A stretch of DNA of 7,351 nucleotides from an uncultured Eubacterium sp. (GTDB lineage Bacteria; Bacillota; Clostridia; Oscillospirales; Acutalibacteraceae), in contig CAJTMQ010000073.1 of assembly GCA_910577215.1 (NCBI GenBank), positions 1-7,351 of the forward strand, written 5' to 3'. Below the pieces are notes generated by a model. It made no database searches, had not been told where the DNA came from, and saw only the letters and a list, made by a program, of their open reading frames with translations. Below, one piece after another: positions 1 to 6,274 of the stretch. The position numbers and the translations under genes are program-made. Positions within the stretch are counted from its first letter, which is position 1. Each line of letters opens with the position of its first letter.

Positions 1-21
1 ATTTAATATAGTAAGACTGCT

Positions 22-1050
22 TTATTCAGATAATTTTTCCGAATACATTTTATCAAAGTAAGCGTTATAACCGCCTGAGACAGTATTTTTCAGCCAATCC
101 CTGTTATTCAGATACCATTCAATCGTTTTTCTGATTCCGTTTTGAAATTCTGTTTTCGGCTTCCAGCCAAGCTCATTCTGAATTTTTGAGGAATCAATTG
201 CATATCTTCTGTCATGCCCGGGTCTGTCCGCTATATAAGAAACAAGCGTCTCCGGCCTTCCAAGCTGATTTAGAATTACTTTGATTACCTCAATGTTGCT
301 TTGTTCATTGTGACCGCCTATATTATAAACTTCACCGGTTTTTCCTTTACGCATAACAAGGTCAATTGCCGAACAATGATCCTCAACAAAGAGCCAGTCA
401 CGCACATTTTCTCCGTTTCCGTAAACGGGGATTTTTTTATTTTCAAGGGCACGGTTAATCGCAAGGGGTATCAGTTTTTCAGGGAACTGATAAAAACCGT
501 AATTATTTGAGCATCTTGTTATGGTAACGGGCAAACCAAAAGTTTTAAAATATGAAAGAGCAATCAAATCCGCACTTGCCTTCGACGCCGAATACGGTGA
601 TGAAGCGTTAAGCCCCGTGCATTCCGTAAAAAACAAATCAGTTCTGTCAATCGGCAGATCACCGTAAACCTCATCTGTGGAAACCTGATGAAATCTTTTC
701 ACATTATACTTCCGGCAAGCATCCATAAGCACCTGAGTGCCTATAACATTGGTTTTCAGAAATACACTTAAATCATCAATTGAACGGTCAACATGTGTTT
801 CGGCAGCAAAGTTAACAACAATATCCGGATGTTCTTCACCGAATATGCTTTCAACCGCTTCCTTATCGGATATATCAGCCTTTATGAAACGGAAGTTGCT
901 ATTATTCATAACAGATTTGAGCGTTGCAATATTGCCTGCATATGAAAGCTTATCAACACAGACAATTCTGTCCTCAGGATGGTTTTCAAACTGAAAAAAT
1001 ATAAAATTTGAGCCGATAAAGCCCGCTCCTCCTGTTACAATTACAGTCAC
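22..1050 (-). CDS. rmlB: dTDP-glucose 4,6-dehydratase (RmlB/RfbB)
   Basis: This enzyme converts dTDP-glucose to dTDP-4-keto-6-deoxyglucose, the second step towards dTDP-rhamnose and related sugars for cell-surface polysaccharide; it is cytosolic and NAD-dependent. The product is 342 aa, normal for the family. Visible marks of an extended short-chain dehydrogenase are the Rossmann motif TGGAGFIG (residues 6-13), STDEVYG holding the catalytic Thr-Asp-Glu (125-127), and YSASK with Tyr153 and Lys157. I chose the GTG at 1050 because GGAGGG lies six bases before it. The ATG two codons upstream touches that ribosome site, and longer starts would run into the promoter at 1097-1125. The gene has its own promoter and its rml partners are not in the window. 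One oddity is YGFYQFPEK, where the family usually has Pro in place of Phe186. Function is secure by family motifs. Confidence 0.95.
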   Translation of the reverse strand: MTVIVTGGAGFIGSNFIFFQFENHPEDRIVCVDKLSYAGNIATLKSVMNNSNFRFIKADISDKEAVESIFGEEHPDIVVNFAAETHVDRSIDDLSVFLKTNVIGTQVLMDACRKYNVKRFHQVSTDEVYGDLPIDRTDLFFTECTGLNASSPYSASKASADLIALSYFKTFGLPVTITRCSNNYGFYQFPEKLIPLAINRALENKKIPVYGNGENVRDWLFVEDHCSAIDLVMRKGKTGEVYNIGGHNEQSNIEVIKVILNQLGRPETLVSYIADRPGHDRRYAIDSSKIQNELGWKPKTEFQNGIRKTIEWYLNNRDWLKNTVSGGYNAYFDKMYSEKLSE

Positions 1051-1096
1051 AATCATCCCTCCGTTATTGAATAAATATAAACTATTGTTGATAAAA

Positions 1097-1125
1097 ATTA
1101 TATAATCTGCAAATATTAAAGTCAA
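1097..1125 (-). promoter_or_regulatory. Sigma-A-type promoter of rmlB
   Basis: On the minus strand, TTGACT (1120-1125) and TATAAT (1097-1102) are separated by exactly 17 bases, a near-consensus housekeeping promoter. Transcription would start near 1090, giving an untranslated leader of about 40 bases before the GTG start at 1050. It lies in the gap after the transporter, so rmlB can be expressed independently of the upstream pair. I see no clear terminator between the transporter stop and this promoter. Confidence 0.8.
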
Positions 1126-1158
1126 TCAAGTATATGTGCTGTCTTAATATATATGTTA

Positions 1159-2407
1159 TTATTTCAAATTAATAAATCGTGACCATTTTTTATTTGATAA
1201 AAATGCGGATAAAGCCGTGATGAATGCAGCTGCAATCCATATGATCACAACGGCATTCCAGCCCGCCTTCTGTGATACGGCACCGAAACCATATGACGAT
1301 ACGGCACATCCTATATGAGCCGCAGAATTCAGCACACCGCTTACACCTGAAGTGCAGGAGCATTTTGAAAAGCGAACAGGCACAAGCGATATAATAAGAT
1401 AGTTAAGGGCATACATTATTGATGTTGTAAGAGCAAGCAAAACAATCATAATGTAAACAGGCAGCTTACTCATAAACATTATAGCCGGCATAGGAGCAAG
1501 AGCAATAAGACCTATCACACCGGCTGTTTTCATCTCATTTTCACCAAGCTTTTTATAAAGCGGCACCACTGCATATGCACCAAATGAATTAAATATGGGC
1601 AGTACGATTGTTATAAACACGGAAAAAGACGGAGAAACACCGTATGTTTCCGTAATCATGGTAGGCACCCAGTTCGCAATCCCGTCACGCATCATTCCGT
1701 GCAGGAATGACGGTATCATAATAATAAACAGCCCGCTGGCCAGTGCAAGAGAAAAAAGCCCCGTTTACCGTTATCATCATTTTTATCCGTAATTTCAGCA
1801 GTGCATATTCTTCTTTTAACAATATCCTTTTTGGAATAAAGATAAACTGAAAAAACAAATAATGCAGCTAAAAAAATACATATACTTCCGCAAACAAAAA
1901 CATAATGCCACTTAAAATATTTTATTATGAGTGTTGAAGCAAGGTATGCACAAACAGTACCGACCGGCAGGGACAATGAAATATCAAGAATGGCCCTTTT
2001 TTTCAGCTTTTTATTTATCATTTCCGAATATATACGCAATATCGGTGACCATAGCATGGACTGAAAAAAGCCGTTTGCTGCCCAAATGATAATCATTGCT
2101 GTTAAACTGCCTGCAAACGGCATCAGAAAGCAACAAATTCCGCCCATTACAGCACCGAATAATATCATTGAAAACGGATTAACCCTATCGCCTGTTATTC
2201 CGCTTATAAGCTGCCCTATCCCATAGCAGATAAAAAAGGCAGTGCCAACCAGTCCTATCTCTCCTTTGCTGAAAACACCCTCACTTACAATTGATGCAAT
2301 CGTTGCCGCATAGCAGGTTCTTGTAAAATAAGAGCCTGCATAAACAAGCCAGAGTGCTATAACAATTATTCTGCTTTTTTATAGTCATTCAAAATATAAT
2401 TTGTCAT
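1159..2407 (-). pseudogene. MFS transporter, organophosphate:phosphate antiporter (GlpT/UhpT-like), two frameshifts
   Basis: This is a 12-helix-type permease that reads as one protein only if two bases are restored. The start ATG (2405-2407) overlaps the TGA of the upstream phosphodiesterase as ATGA. From it the reading frame is correct if the minus-strand A6 run at 2375-2380 becomes A7, giving KKSRIIVIALWLVY; it then continues through GTAFFICYGIGQLISG and GFFQSMLWSPILRIYSE. The second break is the T6 run at 1752-1757, where T7 gives GFFSLALASGLFII and continues to the stop at 1159. Restored length is 416 aa (1249 + 2 bases = 417 codons), usual for the OPA family, which exchanges glycerol-3-phosphate, hexose phosphates or similar compounds for phosphate. 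Everything else is intact. It may be a young pseudogene, a slippage-controlled gene, or two homopolymer undercalls. Substrate cannot be told from sequence. Confidence 0.8.
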
Positions 2408-3300
2408 AAGTTAAAATTCTCATTTGGTTTAGATAATGCAAGAAATGTCGTTCTGTCCTCAATTTTTTGTGTTCCGTGTCTTATTGAATGACCTCCGTGG
2501 TCAGATGCAATAAGAACAAGCCAATCCTCTTCTTCATACGACGGTCTTCTTTTAATTTCATCAAGCAGTACATATGATAATCTGTCAAGATTACAGATGC
2601 CTGACACATATCTGTAGTTCTTATCATCAAAGCCTGTTCCGTGACCGTTTGAATCGGGATTTTCATAAATACCGAAAATGAAGTCATCATCACTTTTAAT
2701 CCGTTCAAGCAAATCACTATGAAGCTCACTGTCAAGCTCAAATTTATAGTAATACTGCGAAAGATTATTTTTCTGTGCAAATTCAATTTCTTTAAGATAC
2801 GTATTGTCAAAATGAACAGGCCATATCACGCTGAATGAAGTTGTATAGCCCTTCAGTGCAAGCGTTTTCATTGCAGTAGGATAGCTTTCATCAAGGCTCC
2901 ACTCAATGCCGTAACGCCATTCTTTTTTCATCCATTTACCGCAGATTGCAGATGCCCATCCCTGTGCGGTGCTTGTTTCCTGCGGTGAGTCTTCCTCTCC
3001 GCCTGCATATGTTACATATAAGCCGCCGGAGGTTTTCAGTGATGAAACTGCGCTGAATATATTGGTGTCATTATACCCGCTGATTTTTTCGTCATTGCTT
3101 TTTAAAAGGTATTTCATAGCGTCAGCACGGCAGCCGTCCCAACCGATAAAAAGGCATTTCGGAACTCTTTCAGTCGTTTCAAAATGCTTTAATATGATTG
3201 TGTTAATCACCGTCTGAGGCAATTTTGTTTCATATGTATTATCAAAAATCCCTTTTGCATTAACTGCCTTAATATATTTTTCATTACCGAAACCAAACAT
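2404..3300 (-). CDS. Alkaline phosphatase superfamily phosphodiesterase/pyrophosphatase-like protein
   Basis: This is a 298-aa hydrolase of the type I phosphodiesterase/nucleotide pyrophosphatase branch, which uses two metal ions to cleave phosphate mono- or diesters. The metal- and substrate-binding landmarks appear in order: GWDGCRAD (Asp55), the nucleophile segment TSTAQGWAS (probably Thr111), NPDSNGHG (Asp216 and His220), SDHGGH (Asp267, His268), and RHGT (His275). There is no signal peptide, so it should act in the cytoplasm. The ATG at 3300 has AGGTG five bases upstream. The stop overlaps the start of the OPA-type transporter (ATGA), so the two are translationally coupled. A transporter importing a phosphorylated compound and a hydrolase acting on it is the natural inference, but the substrate is unknown. 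It could also be a phosphoglycerol-type or autotaxin-type hydrolase. Confidence 0.85.
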   Translation of the reverse strand: MFGFGNEKYIKAVNAKGIFDNTYETKLPQTVINTIILKHFETTERVPKCLFIGWDGCRADAMKYLLKSNDEKISGYNDTNIFSAVSSLKTSGGLYVTYAGGEEDSPQETSTAQGWASAICGKWMKKEWRYGIEWSLDESYPTAMKTLALKGYTTSFSVIWPVHFDNTYLKEIEFAQKNNLSQYYYKFELDSELHSDLLERIKSDDDFIFGIYENPDSNGHGTGFDDKNYRYVSGICNLDRLSYVLLDEIKRRPSYEEEDWLVLIASDHGGHSIRHGTQKIEDRTTFLALSKPNENFNL

Positions 3301-3415
3301 ATTTACACCTGATTTACCTTTTCATTTATTATGAAATGCAAAATTACAGTTTTTTAATATAAACCCTTATTTTCATCCGTACGTCTAATATGATCCCTTC
3401 ATTTGCAGCACTATA

Positions 3416-3444
3416 ATTATACTTTATACATATGCCGTTATCAA
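3416..3444 (-). promoter_or_regulatory. Promoter of the phosphodiesterase-transporter pair
   Basis: On the minus strand, TTGATA (3439-3444) and TATAAT (3416-3421) are 17 bases apart. The predicted transcript begins near 3409 and has a leader of about 110 bases before the ATG at 3300. The leader holds a small AT-rich hairpin, TTTCAT/ATGAAA at 3320-3336, of unknown meaning. The palindromic octamer ATAATTAT occurs just upstream of the -35 box and again over the -10 box, which could be an operator or simply AT richness. Confidence 0.7.
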
Positions 3445-3488
3445 GCATAATTATAAGCAAGTATGACAAATTGTGCTGAAAAAGCAAC

Positions 3489-3527
3489 AAAAAAGCCCCT
3501 CAATCTCAATTAAGAGAAAGAGGGGCT
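3489..3527 (-). terminator. Intrinsic terminator after the endolysin gene
   Basis: The arms AGCCCCTC (3494-3501) and GAGGGGCT (3520-3527) form a perfect 8-bp stem. It is extended by an inner TCTC/GAGA stem across a symmetric two-base internal loop. On the minus strand it is followed directly by six T residues (3489-3494). It lies 22 bases past the endolysin stop and closes the mobilisation/lysis transcription unit, separating it from the phosphodiesterase promoter. Confidence 0.9.
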
Positions 3528-3548
3528 ATAATTATACCTTATTCAATT

Positions 3549-4394
3549 TTATAAACCGCCTGCATAGGCAACAAAGCCGCATTTGAAGTTTGATGTGCCG
3601 TCTATCTTATAAAGCACAAGATACATTCCGTCAATCCTGCCGAGGCAAGTGCAGCTTTCTTTGGGACTGAGTGTTCCGACAGTGGTTTTCTTTGCCGTAT
3701 CGGCATAAACAATTTCCTTGGTTGAGCCATTGGTCCACGTTTTGCCTGTCTTTGGCACAGTAGTTACACCGCCTGCATATCTTACGAAGCCAACCTTATG
3801 ATTTGACGTGCCGTCAAGATCATAAACAACAACATAACTGTCACCTGACTTTCCATAGCACTGTGCGGCTTCCTTTGCAGAAAGTGAGCCGAGCTCTTCC
3901 TTGAGGTTGTTCATCATAAAAACAGTTTCCTTAGTGCTGCCATTCTGCCACTTGATGGGTGAAGGATAGCTGCCGCTGCCTGAGCCTGATACATCAGACC
4001 AATCAATATAGCTGTTCGGATCAAGCAGGTTTTTGTTGTATGCCCACGTTTTGGAATTCTGCACTTCAATATGAAGATGAGGACCGCTTGAATTACCTGT
4101 GCTGCCCATTGCGCCGATTGTATCACCCTTTTTAATGGAGTTTCCGACCTTCAGTGCACTTTTATCCTTCATATGAGCCATAAGGATTGATTTTCCGTCC
4201 GTGGTTGTGATAACCACCATATTTCCGTAGCTTGTGTTGTATTCGTTTCTCTGAACGGTGCCGTCTGCCGGAGATACAAGAGCAGTGTTTGAACAGATTC
4301 GGTCAACACCTGTGTGATACCCTGCTGCCCAGCTGCCCTTTTTCTTGAATGCGGTAGTCTGTGTGGAAGATGCTTTGAATGGTGAACGATACAT
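3549..4394 (-). CDS. M23-family peptidoglycan endopeptidase (phage-type endolysin) with two C-terminal repeats
   Basis: This is a 281-aa cell-wall hydrolase that should cut peptide cross-links of peptidoglycan with a zinc centre. The N-terminal half is a peptidase M23 (LytM/lysostaphin-like) domain: HTGVD (His27, Asp31), AHMK (His74) and HLHIE (His106, His108). After a Gly-Ser linker (about 135-142) come two tandem 61-residue modules (149-209 and 220-280). Both begin W-x-NGSTKE and end GFV-x-YAGG, and about half their positions are identical by my hand count. They are probably SH3-like wall-binding domains. There is no signal peptide, so export needs a holin, and a holin gene ends three bases before this start. 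The ribosome site GGGGAGGAA lies inside the last codons of the holin, giving tight coupling. The terminator at 3489 follows. Confidence 0.9.
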   Translation of the reverse strand: MYRSPFKASSTQTTAFKKKGSWAAGYHTGVDRICSNTALVSPADGTVQRNEYNTSYGNMVVITTTDGKSILMAHMKDKSALKVGNSIKKGDTIGAMGSTGNSSGPHLHIEVQNSKTWAYNKNLLDPNSYIDWSDVSGSGSGSYPSPIKWQNGSTKETVFMMNNLKEELGSLSAKEAAQCYGKSGDSYVVVYDLDGTSNHKVGFVRYAGGVTTVPKTGKTWTNGSTKEIVYADTAKKTTVGTLSPKESCTCLGRIDGMYLVLYKIDGTSNFKCGFVAYAGGL

Positions 4395-4396
4395 AT

Positions 4397-4615
4397 TTAT
4401 TCCTCCCCTGCTTTTGCAGGCGACTGCAAATTCATGATTGCTGCAAGTCCTGCTGACGAAGCAGAAATTGCAAGACCGATTAATGCAGTTTTTACAACAT
4501 CCCTATCACCCGTGAAATCCACACCGGCAATATTAACAATTACATAGCCTGCTGCAGTCTGAACAAAGGTTTTTATCATTCTTTTTAACGTTTCCTTAGT
4601 AAATTTGAATTTCAT
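4397..4615 (-). CDS. Phage holin, r1t-type
   Basis: This is a 72-aa membrane protein. A positively charged N-terminus (KFKFTKETLKRMIK) is followed by two hydrophobic helices, about residues 16-31 and 40-61, and a short charged tail. That order, and the RMIKTFVQTAAGYV segment followed by a short loop, match the Lactococcus phage r1t holin family. Such proteins form membrane lesions that let a signal-less endolysin reach the wall. The start at 4615 is fixed by GGGAGGT eight bases upstream; the longer in-frame start would begin upstream of this site and overlap the hairpin. The gene sits immediately before the M23 endolysin and after a coiled-coil gene, the usual order of a siphophage lysis cassette. 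A pinholin or a spanner of unrelated function cannot be excluded from 72 residues. Confidence 0.85.
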   Translation of the reverse strand: MKFKFTKETLKRMIKTFVQTAAGYVIVNIAGVDFTGDRDVVKTALIGLAISASSAGLAAIMNLQSPAKAGEE

Positions 4616-4642
4616 AATAATGACCTCCCAAAAATCATATAT

Positions 4643-4667
4643 AAAAGCAGTGCTGTTGTGCACTGCT
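4643..4667 (-). terminator. Terminator-like hairpin between the coiled-coil gene and the holin
   Basis: AGCAGTGC (4646-4653) and GCACTGCT (4660-4667) form a perfect 8-bp stem with a six-base loop. On the minus strand it is followed by TTTTATATAT. It starts just after the coiled-coil stop and ends about 15 bases before the holin ribosome site. The T run is short, so it may be a partial terminator or attenuator, or an RNA-processing or stability element. Confidence 0.5.
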
Positions 4668-4670
4668 GAT

Positions 4671-4943
4671 TTATTTCTCCAGATTTATAATTCTATGATT
4701 TATTGCTTTGATTTGTTCCTCCACAACAGGCATACGTCTTGCAAAATTGTTATGTTCCCTTACCTCTCTTGTGAGCTCTTCAAGCTTTTCATTCTGGTTT
4801 CTGTTCAGATTGATCAGTGCTTTCCAATAATCGCTCTCCACGATTGTCACCTGTGATGCCTGTTCCATCTTCGCTATCATATCGTTGGCTGTAGCTTTCG
4901 GCGGTGCATTTTTCTGTTTCAATTCTTCGTAATTCAAACTCAA
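4671..4943 (-). CDS. Small coiled-coil protein, XhlA-like lysis-module protein
   Basis: This is a 90-aa charged protein predicted mostly helical, ending in a heptad-like stretch (EEQIKAINHRIINLEK). The HNNFARRMPVVEEQ segment resembles small proteins found ahead of holins in Firmicute phages (haemolysin XhlA-like). XhlA itself usually has a C-terminal membrane helix, which is absent here. The probable start is TTG at 4943, with AAGGAG ten bases upstream, both lying inside the relaxase gene. TTG at 4937 or ATG at 4880 are alternatives. About 155 bases overlap the relaxase 3' end in a different frame, so the two are translationally linked. The gene is followed by a hairpin, the holin and the endolysin. 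Family assignment is by resemblance only; its being a real gene is well supported by the protein-like sequence, the ribosome site and position. Confidence 0.65.
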   Translation of the reverse strand: MSLNYEELKQKNAPPKATANDMIAKMEQASQVTIVESDYWKALINLNRNQNEKLEELTREVREHNNFARRMPVVEEQIKAINHRIINLEK

Positions 4944-5694
4944 GTTCCATTTTCTCCTTTCTGTATTTTTCCTGGTGCAGTTTAATATCACGGCATTTCA
5001 TTCCGTTCGGACAGGTGTAAGTGATATACTTTCTCTCGTCTGTCCACAAAACCTGATAGCCGTTTCTTTTCATTTCATCTATAAATTCTTGCTTTGTTTT
5101 TGCTCTTTTCATTACATTATCAATGGTAAACATCAAAGCAAATTTCCAGCTTTCGCCTTTCATTGCCATACGATATTCGCCGTCTGACAAGCGTTTTTCT
5201 TTTGTTTTTGTGTATGGCTTTAATGGCGTAACATCGTATTTGGCACATATTTCATCATTTAGTTTTCTCAAAGATTTCAATGTGTTCGGGTTCTGCCTTA
5301 GCTTTTTCCCTGTTTCAAAGCTGACGGAATTGATAATGAAATGCGTGTGTATATGATTCCTGTCGCAATGTGTTGTAACTAATATTTCGTGTCCCTGCCA
5401 AGCTTTCTCGGCAAATTCTAAAGCAATCTTGTGTGCTTTATCATAATCCACATTGTCTTTCGGCGAGAACGACTGAACATACTGATAAAAATATCTGCCG
5501 TTATCTGCATTGTTTGCAAGTTTGGTTGTCATGAATTCCCTGTAAGCATTCAAGCCGTTGCAGTTAATCCCTGATACATATCTTTGTCCTGTTTGACTGT
5601 CAACGGTCTTGCATTTTTGCAAACAGTAATCAATAGAACCTTTCATTGCAGATGCATTCTGCTTTTCATTTTTAATGAATCTGACTATCGGCAT
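4789..5694 (-). CDS. MOBP-type relaxase (MobA/VirD2-like, Relaxase family)
   Basis: This nicks one strand at oriT, stays joined to the 5' end and leads the strand into the recipient during conjugation. It is a 301-aa protein. The N-terminal domain has a candidate catalytic tyrosine in SIDYCLQ (Tyr23), and HCDRNHIHTHFIIN (His114, His116, His118, plus His109) is the metal-binding three-histidine motif. The C-terminus (about 262-301) is polar and looks disordered. It is shorter than many relaxases, which carry long tails or primase domains. The ATG at 5694 overlaps the end of mobC by 23 bases; AAAGGTG lies upstream but rather far (about 13 bases). Its last 155 bases also encode the start of the coiled-coil protein. 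No coupling protein or secretion genes are visible, so transfer would need a helper element. Confidence 0.9.
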   Translation of the reverse strand: MPIVRFIKNEKQNASAMKGSIDYCLQKCKTVDSQTGQRYVSGINCNGLNAYREFMTTKLANNADNGRYFYQYVQSFSPKDNVDYDKAHKIALEFAEKAWQGHEILVTTHCDRNHIHTHFIINSVSFETGKKLRQNPNTLKSLRKLNDEICAKYDVTPLKPYTKTKEKRLSDGEYRMAMKGESWKFALMFTIDNVMKRAKTKQEFIDEMKRNGYQVLWTDERKYITYTCPNGMKCRDIKLHQEKYRKEKMELEFELRRIETEKCTAESYSQRYDSEDGTGITGDNRGERLLESTDQSEQKPE

Positions 5695-6013
5695 TGGCTA
5701 TTTCAAACACCTTTTCATAAATTTTGTTCTGCATATCAAGAACCTCATCAAAGTTTACAGAGTACACTGCACCACTGTTCACCTTTACGGCAATCTGATT
5801 GATGTTGTTACCGATACGCTTTAACTGTGTAATAACAGGTCTTAAATCTTCAGGTGTTTTAATGACAGTATTATCTGCACAGGCAATGATAAAATCTGTT
5901 GTACTCATTTTTGCTTTTCTGGATTTTGCAATGATTTTCTTTTTCTCACTGTCAGTAAGTCTGATTGTGAGTGTTTTATCTCTTCTTCTGTTTTCCGTTT
6001 TTTTTACCTCCAT
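5672..6013 (-). CDS. mobC: MobC-like relaxosome accessory protein
   Basis: This small basic protein is expected to bind oriT and help the relaxase melt and nick it. Its N-terminal part (RRRDKTLTIRLTDSEKK) looks like a ribbon-helix-helix opening, and the C-terminal LKRIGNNINQIAVKVN is the MobC family signature. It lies directly upstream of the relaxase gene and overlaps it. The annotated ATG at 6013 (113 aa) has no ribosome site. Instead a perfect GGAGGT begins inside that ATG codon and, seven A residues later, points at an ACG codon (5996-5998). From there the protein would read (M)ENRRRDKT, a natural-looking start. Initiation at ACG, a lost ATG, or use of the unsupported ATG are all possible. 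The candidate oriT lies just upstream. Confidence 0.85.
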   Translation of the reverse strand: MEVKKTENRRRDKTLTIRLTDSEKKKIIAKSRKAKMSTTDFIIACADNTVIKTPEDLRPVITQLKRIGNNINQIAVKVNSGAVYSVNFDEVLDMQNKIYEKVFEIANADSQIH

Positions 6014-6020
6014 ATTCAAA

Positions 6021-6098
6021 AAGTGGGTCCGGGCTTCTGCCCGGTTATTGGGTGTCCGGACATCCGGACGCTCTGCATTGCCCCGGACAAGTCCGGGA
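6021..6098. other. GC-rich triple hairpin cluster, candidate oriT
   Basis: Three strong inverted repeats lie within 70 bases of otherwise AT-rich DNA: CCGGGC-TTCT-GCCCGG (6029-6044), GTCCGG-ACAT-CCGGAC (6054-6069, extendable by a G-U and a G-C pair), and CCCGGAC-AA-GTCCGGG (6082-6097). They share a TCCGG core and are separated by TTATTGGGT-like and CTCTGCATTGC-like spacers. Their place directly upstream of mobC and the relaxase gene is where oriT usually sits. I do not recognise a known nick motif (no ATCCTG, no AAGTGCGCCCT), so the nick site is unassigned. The same hairpins could also act in the mRNA as an attenuator of mobC translation. Confidence 0.6.
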
Positions 6099-6128
6099 TT
6101 AATACAGAAAAACATATACTTCAATCAT
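6099..6128 (-). CDS. Nine-codon mini-ORF with a strong ribosome site, possible leader peptide
   Basis: An almost perfect Shine-Dalgarno sequence, AGGAGGTGA (6136-6144), precedes ATG at 6128, which overlaps the stop of the small upstream ORF (ATGA). The frame encodes only MIEVYVFLY and stops right before the first GC-rich hairpin. It could be a leader peptide that controls folding of the hairpins ahead of mobC, or the stub of a gene cut off when the mobilisation region was joined here. Confidence 0.35.
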   Translation of the reverse strand: MIEVYVFLY

Positions 6129-6274
6129 ATAAATTTCACCTCCTGGTTTTCTCTAAAATCAATTTTTATTTTAAATTGATTAAGTTGCTGAACTAATGAT
6201 AAAAAGCCATTATACCGTTCCACATTTATTACAATATGCTTCACAATAAAACAGAAGAGGTCAAACAGAAACAT
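6125..6274 (-). CDS. Small unrecognised protein, start uncertain
   Basis: I do not recognise this product. From the ATG at 6274 it encodes 49 aa: a hydrophobic first third (FLFDLFCFIVKHIVIN) followed by VERYNGFLSLVQQLNQF and a charged end. There is no ribosome site at this ATG. A strong GGAGGGG does occur upstream (about 6312-6320), but in the frame the first plausible codon after it is ATA at 6299-6301, which would add nine residues. The stop overlaps the ATG of the mini-ORF at 6128, and the ribosome site of that mini-ORF is encoded in its last codons. It lies between the sigma-like gene and the candidate oriT. The 6275-6380 gap otherwise holds only AT-rich DNA. Confidence 0.4.
   Translation of the reverse strand: MFLFDLFCFIVKHIVINVERYNGFLSLVQQLNQFKIKIDFRENQEVKFI

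Noticed and set aside
1051..1125. Extended N-terminus of rmlB to the start codon at 1125.
   Set aside because: The extra residues are not family-like and the stretch contains the -35 and -10 boxes and a GGAGGG that fits the GTG at 1050.
6014..6124. In-frame upstream extension of mobC through the hairpin cluster.
   Set aside because: It starts at a TTG without a ribosome site and its residues just translate the inverted repeats; the region is better explained as a structured DNA or RNA site.
5799..6179. Long plus-strand open frame opposite mobC and the hairpins.
   Set aside because: Antisense shadow of mobC with poly-Phe/Leu composition and no ribosome site; all supported genes are on the other strand.
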